NCBI GenBank assembly: GCA_030537875.1
Contig: JAUNVC010000002.1
Span: 26,744 to 90,743, forward strand
Direction of reading: 5' to 3'
Length of the DNA stretch: 64,000 bases
Source: Tissierellia bacterium
GTDB lineage: Bacteria > Bacillota > Clostridia > Tissierellales > Peptoniphilaceae
Part shown: positions 26,223-35,295 of the stretch, piece after piece
Position numbering within the stretch: the stretch's first letter is position 1
Layout: each line of letters starts with the position of its first letter
Position numbers and translations under genes: made by a program
Notes under the pieces: model-generated
Seen by the model: only the letters and a program-made list of their open reading frames with translations
Databases searched by the model: none
Told to the model about the DNA's origin: nothing

Positions 26223-27998
26223 TTTCTCTTGGGCTTTGGCTTGGGCATCGTAGAGTTGTCGGAATACGCCTTCCACTTCATAGACATCCTCAAAGGTTCC
26301 CTGTTGTTCCAGCACCCCTTTATTGAGTACGAGGAACCAGTCGGCCTTTTGAAGTCCATGGAGCCGGTGGCTGGTGAACAGGGTCAGTTTATTATCTGAC
26401 CAAGCCAAGAGCCGATCCCAAAAATGTTTCTCACTCAAGGGGTCCAGAGCCGCACTGGGTTCATCAAACATTCTTCCGTCCCCTTCTCGGTAAAAGGCTC
26501 TCGCCGTGGCAATCTTTTGCCATTGCCCACCGGAGAGTTCCACTCCCTCATCGTAGAGTTTGCCGAGATAGGTTTCTTCGTCATGGGGAAGTTCTTCCAT
26601 GACTTCTTTTGCGCCGCTGGTTTTTAGGGCCATCTCATAGGAAGCCATGTCTTTTTCCTTGGTTTCCGGTCTGGCGATGGTGATGTTTTCTTCTGCGCTC
26701 CAGGAGAATCTTCCAAAGTCTTGGAAGAGGACTCCGAAGGCTTTTCTCGCATCTTCTATTTTATAGGCGCTGATGGGATGGTCATTGACGAGGATTTCTC
26801 CTTGGTCGGGGTCATAGAGTCGGAGCAATAGCTTGAGGAGGGTTGTCTTTCCGCTCCCATTGACACCCACTATGGCCACTTTCCATGGGGCTTCAATGTG
26901 GAAGTTGAGGTCTTTGAGGGCCGGCTCTTTTCGCCCCGGATAGGTAAAGCTCACACCCCTACATTCGATGGTTTTGATGGATCTGAGGGGGAGATTTCCT
27001 TCTTTTAGATTGCGGTCTTCGCCCAAAAAGTCGAAGTAATGGTCCATGAAGAGCATGGTGTCCATGAGGAGTGCTCCTTCCTGGATGAGTTGGAAGGAGG
27101 AGAGACTGGCAAGGCGCATATATTGGAGGAACATGGCCAAGGCACCTAAGCTAAAGACTCCCACTAGGACCTGTCGGAAGAAATAGAGGGTGAGGAGAAT
27201 GAGGGCGATGACCGATCCCAATGCGATCCATTCGCTGGCAATGGTGATTCTTCGCCGATCTCTCTTGGAAGCCTCATAGATGGTTTGGAAGGTGTCTCTA
27301 TATTTTTTTCTCACAGTGTCCGCAAAGCGATAGACCAATCTCTCTTGGGCATAGTTTCGCTTGAGGAGCACTTCTGAAAAGTAGTGGAGTCGTCGTGCAA
27401 GGGGGCTTCGATAGACGGTGTTTTCAAAGGCCTCCACCTGAAGTTTATAGAGGGCCACGCTTTGGGGGAGTAGGCTGATGAATAAGATGACGGGGATGAA
27501 AAAGGAATAGGATGCCAACTGGATAAAAATGACGAGCAACGTAATACACATGCGAAAGATGCTCATGGAATAGATCAAGAGATTCACCGGTCGATAGGCG
27601 ATTTCTTGTCGCAAGAGTTCCAGTCGGTGGTATGTGGTGGGATCATCTAAGACAGCTAGGGTATTGATCTTGTCGATGGCTCCATGAAGTTCATCGTTCA
27701 TGGTGCCTGCCACCAGGTCGGTCAATTCTCCCTGAATCATCATGACCAGCGGACCCACCATGGCATCCAGTGCCAAGGCGATGAAGAGGGGGAGTAGAAT
27801 TGGTAGGCTATCCCCGATTCCTGTGAAGGTCATCGCTCCGTCAATAAATCTCGTGATGGCCGTGGTGACCACAATGGGTACCAAGGCCTGCACACCGAGG
27901 AAGAGGAGCAGTAAAAGCAGGAGTTTGGGTGCGGTTTTCATTAGAAAACCCATGGTCCGCAGCGCTGTGCGAAGATAGTTCTTTTTCTTAACTTGCAT
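26220..27998 (-). CDS. ABC exporter with fused membrane and ATPase domains
   Basis: The 592-residue half-transporter has about six membrane segments (residues 20-320) and a C-terminal ATPase. Walker A is GVNGSGKTTLLKLLL, the signature LSGGQWQK and the switch FTSHRLHG. The Walker B region reads GRMFDEPSAALDP, with Gly-Arg in place of hydrophobic residues before the Asp, a slight departure. It resembles peptide or lantibiotic exporters and probably works as a homodimer. It is the third target of the ECF motif, whose copy 2 lies 55 bp upstream. Confidence 0.88.
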   Translation of the reverse strand: MQVKKKNYLRTALRTMGFLMKTAPKLLLLLLLFLGVQALVPIVVTTAITRFIDGAMTFTGIGDSLPILLPLFIALALDAMVGPLVMMIQGELTDLVAGTMNDELHGAIDKINTLAVLDDPTTYHRLELLRQEIAYRPVNLLIYSMSIFRMCITLLVIFIQLASYSFFIPVILFISLLPQSVALYKLQVEAFENTVYRSPLARRLHYFSEVLLKRNYAQERLVYRFADTVRKKYRDTFQTIYEASKRDRRRITIASEWIALGSVIALILLTLYFFRQVLVGVFSLGALAMFLQYMRLASLSSFQLIQEGALLMDTMLFMDHYFDFLGEDRNLKEGNLPLRSIKTIECRGVSFTYPGRKEPALKDLNFHIEAPWKVAIVGVNGSGKTTLLKLLLRLYDPDQGEILVNDHPISAYKIEDARKAFGVLFQDFGRFSWSAEENITIARPETKEKDMASYEMALKTSGAKEVMEELPHDEETYLGKLYDEGVELSGGQWQKIATARAFYREGDGRMFDEPSAALDPLSEKHFWDRLLAWSDNKLTLFTSHRLHGLQKADWFLVLNKGVLEQQGTFEDVYEVEGVFRQLYDAQAKAQEK

Positions 27999-28052
27999 AG
28001 TGCCTCCTTAGGAGACTCATAAGAGTATTCATCCCATTCCTTCTTATCCCTC

Positions 28053-28088
28053 GTATAGAATCCGTTTTGAGACCACGTTTTGTGACAG
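28053..28088 (-). promoter_or_regulatory. ECF-sigma promoter copy 2 (ABC exporter)
   Basis: On the minus strand TGTCACAAAA, then a spacer with TGGTCTCAAAA, then CGGATTCTATA. From TGGTCTC to TATA it is identical to copy 1. It lies in the 108-bp gap after the rRNA methyltransferase gene. Confidence 0.83.
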
Positions 28089-28106
28089 GTTTGGGAAAAA
28101 TTTTAC

Positions 28107-29372
28107 TTAGGAATCTCTTTTTTCTAAAAGGGCTACCGCTTCCATATGTTTGGTGGCGGCGAAATTATAAAATCCTTTCAAACGGCAGACTCGATACTGG
28201 GTCATCTCTTGCATGTCGATGTGCATGGTTTTGGGGTTACAGCTCACATAGAGAATCTGTTTTACTCCAGATTGATTCAAACTCTCCCTCACCTTGGGAT
28301 GAAGTCCCATACGGGGCGGATCGATGACAATCATGTCGGCCTTGTCTTCTCTTTTTACGAATTCTTTGCAATCGGCAAGAACCAATTCCACATTGTGGAT
28401 GTCGTTGATTTCCAAAACTTGTTTCCCGTCTTCAATATTGGCGGGGTTGATTTCCACAGAATAAATTTTCTTTGCTTTAGGGCTTAGGATGGATCCTAGG
28501 ACAGCCGAGCCTGCGTAGAGGTCCCATAGCAAGTCGACGGATTCCACCTGTTCTCTTACATAGGTATAGAGTTCTTCGGCAGCTTTACTATTGGTCTGAA
28601 AAAAAGAAAAGGGACCGATGGGAAAGCGAAGTCCCACCACTTCTTCTTGGATGGTTTTTGCTCCATAGAGATGATAGACTTCTTCCGCTGTGATGGCATC
28701 TCCCGTGGAGTCGTTGATGGTGTGGTAGATGGATTTGATCTCACCCTCCATGGAGAGAGAAAGCATATGATCTACAAAGTCTTTGGGGAGGGCTTCTTCG
28801 GAGGTGGTGACGAGATTTAAGAGGTAGGCATCCTCTGCCACACTGTGTCGGATGACCAAATGACGCAGGAGGCCTTTGTGGTTCCATCGATGATAGAAGT
28901 CTAGGTTTCGCTTCGCAAAAAATTTTCTCACATGACGACGGATACGGATGAAGTCATAGGGTATGAGGGGCCAATCTGTGTCTTCGATGATGTTGTGAAA
29001 CTTCCCTTTTTCATGGAGTCCCAGTTGCAGGGGCCCCCCCTTGACTTGATCACCAAAAGTATATTCCATTTTATTTCGATAAAAGAGAGTGGCCTTGGGG
29101 ATATGGAGCCCTCGGTAGTCCACGCCGGGATACTTGGACGCCATGGATTGGAGGGTTTCTTCTTTTTTCTTTTGGTCTTCGAGGAGGATGTCTTTTCTGC
29201 AACTTCCCATGGTGGCAATGGATGCCAAGGAGTGCTTCGCTCCTTGGACAATGAGTGTATGTTTCCCGGCGATGGCTCTTTCTTTGGACAAAGAAAGAGG
29301 GGTGAATTGCTTCTCCCCCAACCATTCTTTTGTATGGTTCCCCGAACGTAAGATATTGATTTCTTTGTTCAA
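28107..29372 (-). CDS. 23S rRNA (uracil-5-)-methyltransferase, RumA/RlmD family
   Basis: The 421-residue protein has the RumA C-terminal SAM domain: FFQTNSKAAEELYTYV, DLYAGSAVLGSIL (motif I), VIDPPRMGLHPKV and the catalytic Cys in YVSCNPKTM. The N-terminal part is shortened and only one Cys (GSCRKD) remains of the iron-sulfur ligands, so the cluster is probably absent and the TRAM domain is not obvious. It methylates uracil in 23S rRNA, position not predictable. It is cotranscribed after a WG-repeat lipoprotein (9-bp gap). Confidence 0.85.
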   Translation of the reverse strand: MNKEINILRSGNHTKEWLGEKQFTPLSLSKERAIAGKHTLIVQGAKHSLASIATMGSCRKDILLEDQKKKEETLQSMASKYPGVDYRGLHIPKATLFYRNKMEYTFGDQVKGGPLQLGLHEKGKFHNIIEDTDWPLIPYDFIRIRRHVRKFFAKRNLDFYHRWNHKGLLRHLVIRHSVAEDAYLLNLVTTSEEALPKDFVDHMLSLSMEGEIKSIYHTINDSTGDAITAEEVYHLYGAKTIQEEVVGLRFPIGPFSFFQTNSKAAEELYTYVREQVESVDLLWDLYAGSAVLGSILSPKAKKIYSVEINPANIEDGKQVLEINDIHNVELVLADCKEFVKREDKADMIVIDPPRMGLHPKVRESLNQSGVKQILYVSCNPKTMHIDMQEMTQYRVCRLKGFYNFAATKHMEAVALLEKRDS

Positions 29373-29381
29373 GTCTTCCTC

Positions 29382-30974
29382 CTAGTAGTTTATCTTGGGG
29401 GCAAGTTTTGCTTTGAAAAAATCCCCGCTTTGATGTTTAATCATAGATTCCAATTCTTCATAGGGAAAGATCTCATGGATAGGATTGTCCCCTTGGAAGA
29501 CGACTTCCAAATTTCGATCGTAGGCGAAGGAGAGGATTTCTCCATACTCCATGTCCCCATGGCGCTTTTCCATTTGTTCTTTCAAGTAGGCATTTAATTC
29601 TTCCATATGGAAGATATCATCCAGTCGAATTTTCATTCCATTGGCAATGTTCATCATGAAGGGAAAGTCCTCTTCTTCCATGACACGAACATAGAGGATA
29701 TCCCCCATGAGATCCAATCCATAGGTTGTAGTTTTTGTTTGGGCCAGTGCATCAATGTATTCTTTTAATTTTTCATTGATGGTTTTTTCAACTTTGGGGT
29801 GGATAAGGAAGGGATAGGTTCTTTCTCCTTCTGCCACAAAGGTCACTTTCAGCTGACCTAGGGGCTGGACGATGGGCACTCGGAAGACAAGGGTGTCGTC
29901 TTTGTAATATTCTTTCCCATACTCTTTTTCCACCATGACAAGATGGGTATCTTTTTCCATCGATAGGGCGCCATTCGTTGGTCCCGGGATCTCTTTTCCC
30001 TCTTGGTCGATAAAGAATGTTTTCCCTTCTCGTATAGCACACAAGAATCCGCCATTTTCTTCTCTATGTTTTGCATTGACACTGGAGTATCTCTCTTGGT
30101 TCAAGAGTTGATTTTCCATGGTATAAATTTTCCATGCTCCCTCTTCTCCCGAGAGAAAATAGGTTCGATCCAATATGCGAATCTCATCATGGACGGGAGG
30201 TACCAATTCTTTGCCTTGAATGTCATAAATTCCTTTTTTTAATTTTCCTCCACTTCGGATAAAGAGAACCATGCGATCATCCTTGAGTTCGGTCAGATCT
30301 CCCGGCATTTCTTCAATCAATATGTTTCCGGACATATCCAAGAGGGAGGTTTTTTCACCGGCGGCGATGAAATAGGGGGTGTCTTCGATTTTTACCACAT
30401 GTGAATAGGGGAGCTCTTCCATGTCCCCTTCTCGGCTCAAACGAAAGACTACACCATCTTTCATGACCACGGCGCCGTCTTTTCCAAAGGGATAGGCTTC
30501 ATCAAAGGGGCCGTCGATTTTCTTCTCTTCCTTCTCCCCTCGATAGCTCCACCGTTGGCCTTCCAATACGGCATACAGGTTTTCCGTTTTCATGCGGATA
30601 TAGTCATATCCTCCAAAGATTTCTTCTCCATTGGATAGGTCCACCACGTAGGTTTTTCCATCTCTTTGGGCGATGGCTCTCTTATGCTGAATGTCCAAGA
30701 TTGTTTGATAGGTTTTTTTGGTTACTTCACGTCCCTTTTGATCTATGATCATAGGTCTTCCTTCGCTTTGCACCACTCCATATCCTTGGTCAAAGGTTCG
30801 GAGTATCTCCTCATAGAGCGCATCACTTGCAGGGTTTCCCTCTTCATCCACAAAGCCATAGAGGATGACACCTTCCACCACTTCGGCACTGGGATAGAGA
30901 TCTTTTTCTTTCTCTTTGCATCCGAGAAGACCCAAGAGAAGCACTACGATACATACAAGTAAACTTTTTTTCAT
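29382..30974 (-). CDS. WG-repeat lipoprotein
   Basis: The 530-residue protein has a lipoprotein signal (SLLVCIVVLLLGLLGC). Up to about residue 350 it carries degenerate WG-type beta repeats, each with a D-x-x-G-x-x(I/L/V) turn (DEEGNPASDALYEEI, DQKGREVTKKTYQTI, DMSGNILIEE, DIQGKELVPPVHDEI, DQEGKEIPGP). The C-terminal 170 residues resemble a DUF3298-like surface domain. The function is unknown, perhaps binding at the envelope. It lies 8 bp after gltX and 9 bp before the rRNA methyltransferase. Confidence 0.8.
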   Translation of the reverse strand: MKKSLLVCIVVLLLGLLGCKEKEKDLYPSAEVVEGVILYGFVDEEGNPASDALYEEILRTFDQGYGVVQSEGRPMIIDQKGREVTKKTYQTILDIQHKRAIAQRDGKTYVVDLSNGEEIFGGYDYIRMKTENLYAVLEGQRWSYRGEKEEKKIDGPFDEAYPFGKDGAVVMKDGVVFRLSREGDMEELPYSHVVKIEDTPYFIAAGEKTSLLDMSGNILIEEMPGDLTELKDDRMVLFIRSGGKLKKGIYDIQGKELVPPVHDEIRILDRTYFLSGEEGAWKIYTMENQLLNQERYSSVNAKHREENGGFLCAIREGKTFFIDQEGKEIPGPTNGALSMEKDTHLVMVEKEYGKEYYKDDTLVFRVPIVQPLGQLKVTFVAEGERTYPFLIHPKVEKTINEKLKEYIDALAQTKTTTYGLDLMGDILYVRVMEEEDFPFMMNIANGMKIRLDDIFHMEELNAYLKEQMEKRHGDMEYGEILSFAYDRNLEVVFQGDNPIHEIFPYEELESMIKHQSGDFFKAKLAPKINY

Positions 30975-30982
30975 TCTCCCTC

Positions 30983-32437
30983 CTATCCTTTGACACGACG
31001 AAGGATTTCGTCTTTTCCTAGGAGATATAGCACATGATGAAATTCTGGTCCATGGGCAGCCCCGGTGAGTAGGGAACGGACGGGCATAAAGAGATTCTTT
31101 CCTTTGATTCCCGTTTTCTCCTTCAATTCCTTCATGAAGGTGCCTGCTCTTTCCAAGGTCATATCTCCCTCATCCAACAATTCAATGATGGCCTCTTTGA
31201 GTGTCGGAAGATCTTCGCTCTCCAGCCATTCCTTGGTGTCTTCTTCGTAGGTGACGGGTCCTGGAGAAAAGAGCTTGCATTTATCTGCCAACACTTTCAA
31301 GGTTGCTGCATTTTCTTTAAAGGCTTCCATCATAATCTCATAATACTCTCTACGTTCTTCTATCTCTTCCATGGAGTATCCCAAGGCTTCCACCATAAAG
31401 GGCTTGGCACGATCGAGGAGTTCCCCATTTTCTAAATGGCGAATGTAGTGGGCATTGACCCAGTTTAGTTTTTCTACGTCAAAGATACCGCCAGTTTTGC
31501 TGACCCGATCAAAGTCAAAGAGTTCCACCATTTCTTCCAAGGTCATAAACTCATCTTCCTTGTCCGGACTCCAACCGAGAAGTGCCAGATAATTGACCAA
31601 GGCTTCGGGGAGATATCCTGCGGATTTAAAATCTTCCACACTGACGTCTCCTTGACGCTTGGATAATTTCTTTCGATCCTTGTTGAGCACAGTGGGTAGG
31701 TGAACATAGGTGGGTTTTTCCCATCCAAGGGCTTGGTAGAGATAGACATGTTTCGGTGTGCTGGGGAGCCATTCTTCTCCTCGCACGATATGGGTGACTC
31801 CCATGAGATGGTCATCCACCACCACCGCCATATGGTAGGTGGGGAATCCATCGCTTTTCAAGAGGACTTGATCGTCCATGTCGTCGGTATTGATGGTGAT
31901 TTTACCGCGGACCAAGTCTTGGAATGTGATGTCCTCTCCTGCGGGCAATTTCATACGAACCACATAGGGTTCTCCCGCTTCAATTCTCTTCTTCGCTTCC
32001 TCTTGGGGTACGCTCCGACAAAATCCATCGTACTTGGGGACCAATCCTTTGACTTCTCTTTCCTTTCGAATATCATCCAGGCGCTCCTTGGTACAAAAAC
32101 AATAATAGGCGTGGCCCGATGCAATGAGCTGATCTACATATTTTTTATAAAGTTCCAATCGTTCCGATTGGATATAGGGACCTCTATCCCCCACCTGTTG
32201 CAATGCTCCATCAATGATTTTCGGTCCTTCATCGAAGTCCAATCCACTCCAATGAAGAGCTTCGATCAAATTCTCAATGGCACCTTCCACATAGCGTGTT
32301 CGATCCGTATCTTCAATCCGGAGGATGAAACTTCCCCCGTGCTTTCTCGCATAGAGATAATTGAAGAGGGCCGTACGCAGTCCTCCAATATGGAGCCAAC
32401 CTGTGGGCGAGGGTGCAAAACGTACTCTAACGGTCAT
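30983..32437 (-). CDS. gltX: Glutamyl-tRNA synthetase
   Basis: The start at 32437 (MTVRVRFAPSPTG) follows a perfect AAAGGAGG; the upstream extension in this frame is the proS 3' end. The 484-residue class I synthetase has HIGH as WLHIGGLRTALFNYLYAR and KMSKS as KKLSKRQGDV. It charges tRNA-Glu, and tRNA-Gln as well if the GatCAB route is used. It overlaps proS by 11 bp, so it is under the proS T-box transcript. Confidence 0.96.
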   Translation of the reverse strand: MTVRVRFAPSPTGWLHIGGLRTALFNYLYARKHGGSFILRIEDTDRTRYVEGAIENLIEALHWSGLDFDEGPKIIDGALQQVGDRGPYIQSERLELYKKYVDQLIASGHAYYCFCTKERLDDIRKEREVKGLVPKYDGFCRSVPQEEAKKRIEAGEPYVVRMKLPAGEDITFQDLVRGKITINTDDMDDQVLLKSDGFPTYHMAVVVDDHLMGVTHIVRGEEWLPSTPKHVYLYQALGWEKPTYVHLPTVLNKDRKKLSKRQGDVSVEDFKSAGYLPEALVNYLALLGWSPDKEDEFMTLEEMVELFDFDRVSKTGGIFDVEKLNWVNAHYIRHLENGELLDRAKPFMVEALGYSMEEIEERREYYEIMMEAFKENAATLKVLADKCKLFSPGPVTYEEDTKEWLESEDLPTLKEAIIELLDEGDMTLERAGTFMKELKEKTGIKGKNLFMPVRSLLTGAAHGPEFHHVLYLLGKDEILRRVKG

Positions 32438-34142
32438 GTTTGTCCTCCTTTGCTTTTTCTTCTTGTAAAATTTGGGCAATGTCTGAAACGGACACTTCCC
32501 GTACTTCTTTCGGGCTACGACGATGGCTAAATTCAACTATTTGTTCTGCGGCGCCTTTTCCCACAGTGATGCGTAGGGGGATGCCAATTAAATCTCGGTC
32601 ATTGAATTTTACGCCCGGTCTTTCTTTTCTATCGTCCAACAGCACTTCCCAATCCTTGGAGAGGTCCTTATATAATTGTTCTCCCAAGGCCAACTGTGCC
32701 TCATCTTTTACGTTCATAATGGAAATGATCACGTGATAGGGTGCCACCACCAGGGGCCATATGATGCCATTGTCGTCATGGTTTTGTTCAATGACAGCCG
32801 TGATGGTACGAGAAATTCCGACTCCATAGGATCCCATGTAGAAGGGTTTCTTTTGTTGGTTTTCATCCAAGTATCCGGCGCCTTGGCTCTCGGCATATTG
32901 GGTACCCAAACCAAAGATTTGCCCCACTTCAATGCCTCGGCGGATGTGCAAGGTTCCCTTTCCATCGGGAGACATATCTCCTTCTCTTGCGGTCAATAAA
33001 TCTCCTGCTTTTTCCGCTTGGAAATCCCTCGGTACATTGACATTTTTTATGTGGATATCTTCTTTGTTGCCCCCGACCACCATGTTTTTCATTTGGAACA
33101 CACGATCATCGGCAATGAAGCGACCCTTCATGTGGACCGGTCCTGTAAATCCAGGGAAACTACCGCATTTCACGATGGTGTCGTGATCCATCATCTCCAC
33201 GTCATGTTCAGCCACATCCAAGTAATTGATGAGCTTGGTCATGTTGAGTTCTCGATCTCCCGGAATAAGAGCAAAGACAGGTTCTCCCTTAACCAATAGG
33301 TCAATACATTTCACTGTTTGTTCCGGTTGTATGGAAAGCTGTTGGCATAGGGCGGCAATGGTCTTTGCCCCCGGCGTTTCCACCTCTTCCATGGGAAGCT
33401 CTTCTGCAGTATCTTCAATGGAATAGACCACCGCACATTTTTCAATGCTGGCAGCAAAATGGAAATCCTCCGTATAGAGGAGTTCTCCCTCTCCCGTATC
33501 GGCCAAGGCCTGAAACTCGGTGGAAAGATTTCCTCCCATTTGTCCGGAGTCACTATCGACCTTGACATAATCCAATCCAATCTCAGTAAAAATGGCGTCA
33601 TAGGCTTTTTCCATCTCCTTGAAGGATTGGAGCATCCCCTCATAGTCGCGATCATAACTATATGCGTCCTTCATTAAAAATTCCCGACTGCGATTGAGTC
33701 CAAAGCGAGGTCTTTTTTCATCTCGATACTTGATTTGAATTTGATAAAGATTCAAGGGAAGTTGCTTATAACTATTCAATTCGTCTTTAACAAGGAAGGA
33801 AAAATACTCCTCCGCCGTGGGTCCCAAGGAAAATTCTCGGCCGTGACGGTCTTCCAACTTAAACATTTCTGGTCCGTATTTTTCCCAGCGACCGGATGCA
33901 TCCCAAATTTCTCTGGGTTGGACTACGCTCATCCGCACCTCTTGGCTACCAGCAGCATCCATATGTTTTCTTACAATGTTTTCAATTTTACTCAATACCC
34001 GTAACCCCAATGGGAGGTAGGAATAGATTCCCACCACTGTCCGCCGGATCATACCAGCACGTAACATCAACTGATGGCTGGCGATTTCTGCATCGCCGGG
34101 GACCTCCCGTAATGTGGGAAGATACAATTTTGATAAACGCAT
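32427..34142 (-). CDS. proS: Prolyl-tRNA synthetase, bacterial type
   Basis: The start at 34142 follows AAGGAGGAG. The 571-residue class II synthetase shows LPLGLRVLSKIENIVRKHMD, the motif 2 loop (RDEKRPRFGLNRSREFLMKD) and a YbaK-like editing insertion at about residues 240-380 (TIAALCQQLSIQPEQTVKC). The motif 3 region is YGVGISRTITAVIEQ, followed by the anticodon-binding domain. A T-box leader with a terminator controls it, so it is induced by uncharged tRNA-Pro. Confidence 0.96.
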   Translation of the reverse strand: MRLSKLYLPTLREVPGDAEIASHQLMLRAGMIRRTVVGIYSYLPLGLRVLSKIENIVRKHMDAAGSQEVRMSVVQPREIWDASGRWEKYGPEMFKLEDRHGREFSLGPTAEEYFSFLVKDELNSYKQLPLNLYQIQIKYRDEKRPRFGLNRSREFLMKDAYSYDRDYEGMLQSFKEMEKAYDAIFTEIGLDYVKVDSDSGQMGGNLSTEFQALADTGEGELLYTEDFHFAASIEKCAVVYSIEDTAEELPMEEVETPGAKTIAALCQQLSIQPEQTVKCIDLLVKGEPVFALIPGDRELNMTKLINYLDVAEHDVEMMDHDTIVKCGSFPGFTGPVHMKGRFIADDRVFQMKNMVVGGNKEDIHIKNVNVPRDFQAEKAGDLLTAREGDMSPDGKGTLHIRRGIEVGQIFGLGTQYAESQGAGYLDENQQKKPFYMGSYGVGISRTITAVIEQNHDDNGIIWPLVVAPYHVIISIMNVKDEAQLALGEQLYKDLSKDWEVLLDDRKERPGVKFNDRDLIGIPLRITVGKGAAEQIVEFSHRRSPKEVREVSVSDIAQILQEEKAKEDKHDR

Positions 34143-34157
34143 ATACTCCTCCTTACA

Positions 34158-34336
34158 AAAAAAGCAACCGCCATGAGGCGATCGCCGCGTTACCACTCAA
34201 ATAAATACTCTATCGGACGTAACGAGTGCCTCACGCTCCAATGGAGAAAAAGGAAATCGGGTTCACCTTTGTGGTTCACAACTTCTTTCACCAACCGAAG
34301 TCTCTCTGAAGTGCCTACAAAAGCTACTATTTTTCT
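34158..34336 (-). promoter_or_regulatory. T-box leader of proS-gltX (tRNA-Pro sensing)
   Basis: On the minus strand the leader starts near 34336, has a stem I with AGAGAG and the UUGGUGAAAG region, and a specifier region GGUGAACCCGAUUUCC with CCC as the likely Pro codon. The T-box core UGAGUGGUAACGCGG carries UGGU, complementary to ACCA. The terminator (34187-34158) is a 9-bp stem GCGAUCGCC/GGCGGUUGC followed by seven U residues. UGGU fits the discriminator A plus CCA of the tRNA-Pro(GGG) at 63793-63869. Confidence 0.88.
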
Positions 34337-34342
34337 GTACCC

Positions 34343-34371
34343 ATGATATCACACTCCATTGTTTCTGTCAA
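34343..34371 (-). promoter_or_regulatory. Promoter of the proS T-box unit
   Basis: Consensus TTGACA (34371-34366), a 17-bp spacer and TATCAT (34348-34343) on the minus strand. Confidence 0.85.
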
Positions 34372-34462
34372 GGTCTCCCCTTTGAAAAAAGAGGGGATAC
34401 ACCTTCCTTTGCACAGGTATCTTGGCTACAATGGACGGGTTCACCGCTCCTTTGAGATTGTT

Positions 34463-35287
34463 CTATTTCTTCTCCATGTGCACCTTCAAAAGTAGGGGAG
34501 CATAGTCTTTCACCCAAGGTAGACGATAGGCCATGCGGAAGAATCCCTTCTTCCATCCATAGGGGAAGTAGAAATGAATTTCTTCTATGGTTTGAATCTC
34601 TTTGCACCATGAGGAAAGGATCTTCTTTGCATCTTTGCGATTGATGCCCCAGGGCATGGGAGGTGCCATATAGTCTTTGGTGATTCGATAGCCTTTCACG
34701 GTCTGTTTGGAATAGCGCTCATTGATGACATCAAAGACCATGGTGGCTCGATCAAAATAGTGACCAATTTCTTGGATGAGATTTTTTACCTCATCTTCTT
34801 TGAAATACATCAGCAGTCCTTGGGCATTGATGAGGGTGGGAGTCTTGGGATCCAACATCTCCATCCAACGCCGATCCAACGCCGAACAAGCCAAGTGAAT
34901 ATGCCTTGCATCAGGTGTAATAAACATCTCTCGGATGCGAATGGCTTCCGGTAAATCCACCGTAACCCAAAGATTGCCATTGGCTTTCACCCGGAACCGA
35001 TGAGTTTCCAATCCTTCTCCCAAATTTACAATCACCCCGTCGGGGTATTGTTTTATAAAGGATTCGATTTCCTCATCAAAAATACGGGAGCGAATGGGAT
35101 GGAATAGATTGTTGGGTGCTCCAAATTTTTGTTCATAGGGATAGTCGATTTGGTCAAATATTTCCTCTGCCATTGGATCTTTCAAGACGGGAGATTTTCC
35201 TTTGGATTCCATGGCTCGATTATAAAGAGTCCATAAAAAGGTTTCTGCAACTCCCTGGAGTTGAATTTTCTTTTTTTCTCTGTCCAT
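34463..35287 (-). CDS. SAM methyltransferase of the leucine carboxyl methyltransferase/TcmP family
   Basis: The 274-residue protein has the LCM-type N-terminal block (ETFLWTLYNRAMESKG), the R-x-x-x-D-E-x-I region (PIRSRIFDEEIESFI), motif I as GVIVNLGEGLETHRFRV and WVTVDLPEAIRIRE, and INAQGLLMYFKEDEV. These proteins methylate small-molecule or peptide carboxyl or hydroxyl groups; the substrate is unknown. It follows the murI-like gene by 8 bp and ends a three-gene operon. Confidence 0.83.
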   Translation of the reverse strand: MDREKKKIQLQGVAETFLWTLYNRAMESKGKSPVLKDPMAEEIFDQIDYPYEQKFGAPNNLFHPIRSRIFDEEIESFIKQYPDGVIVNLGEGLETHRFRVKANGNLWVTVDLPEAIRIREMFITPDARHIHLACSALDRRWMEMLDPKTPTLINAQGLLMYFKEDEVKNLIQEIGHYFDRATMVFDVINERYSKQTVKGYRITKDYMAPPMPWGINRKDAKKILSSWCKEIQTIEEIHFYFPYGWKKGFFRMAYRLPWVKDYAPLLLKVHMEKK

Positions 35288-35295
35288 TGAACCTC

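Noticed and set aside
31700-32530. 276-codon open frame on the plus strand
   Set aside because: It is antisense to gltX/proS, has no ribosome site and no recognisable domain; gltX motifs on the other strand are unambiguous.
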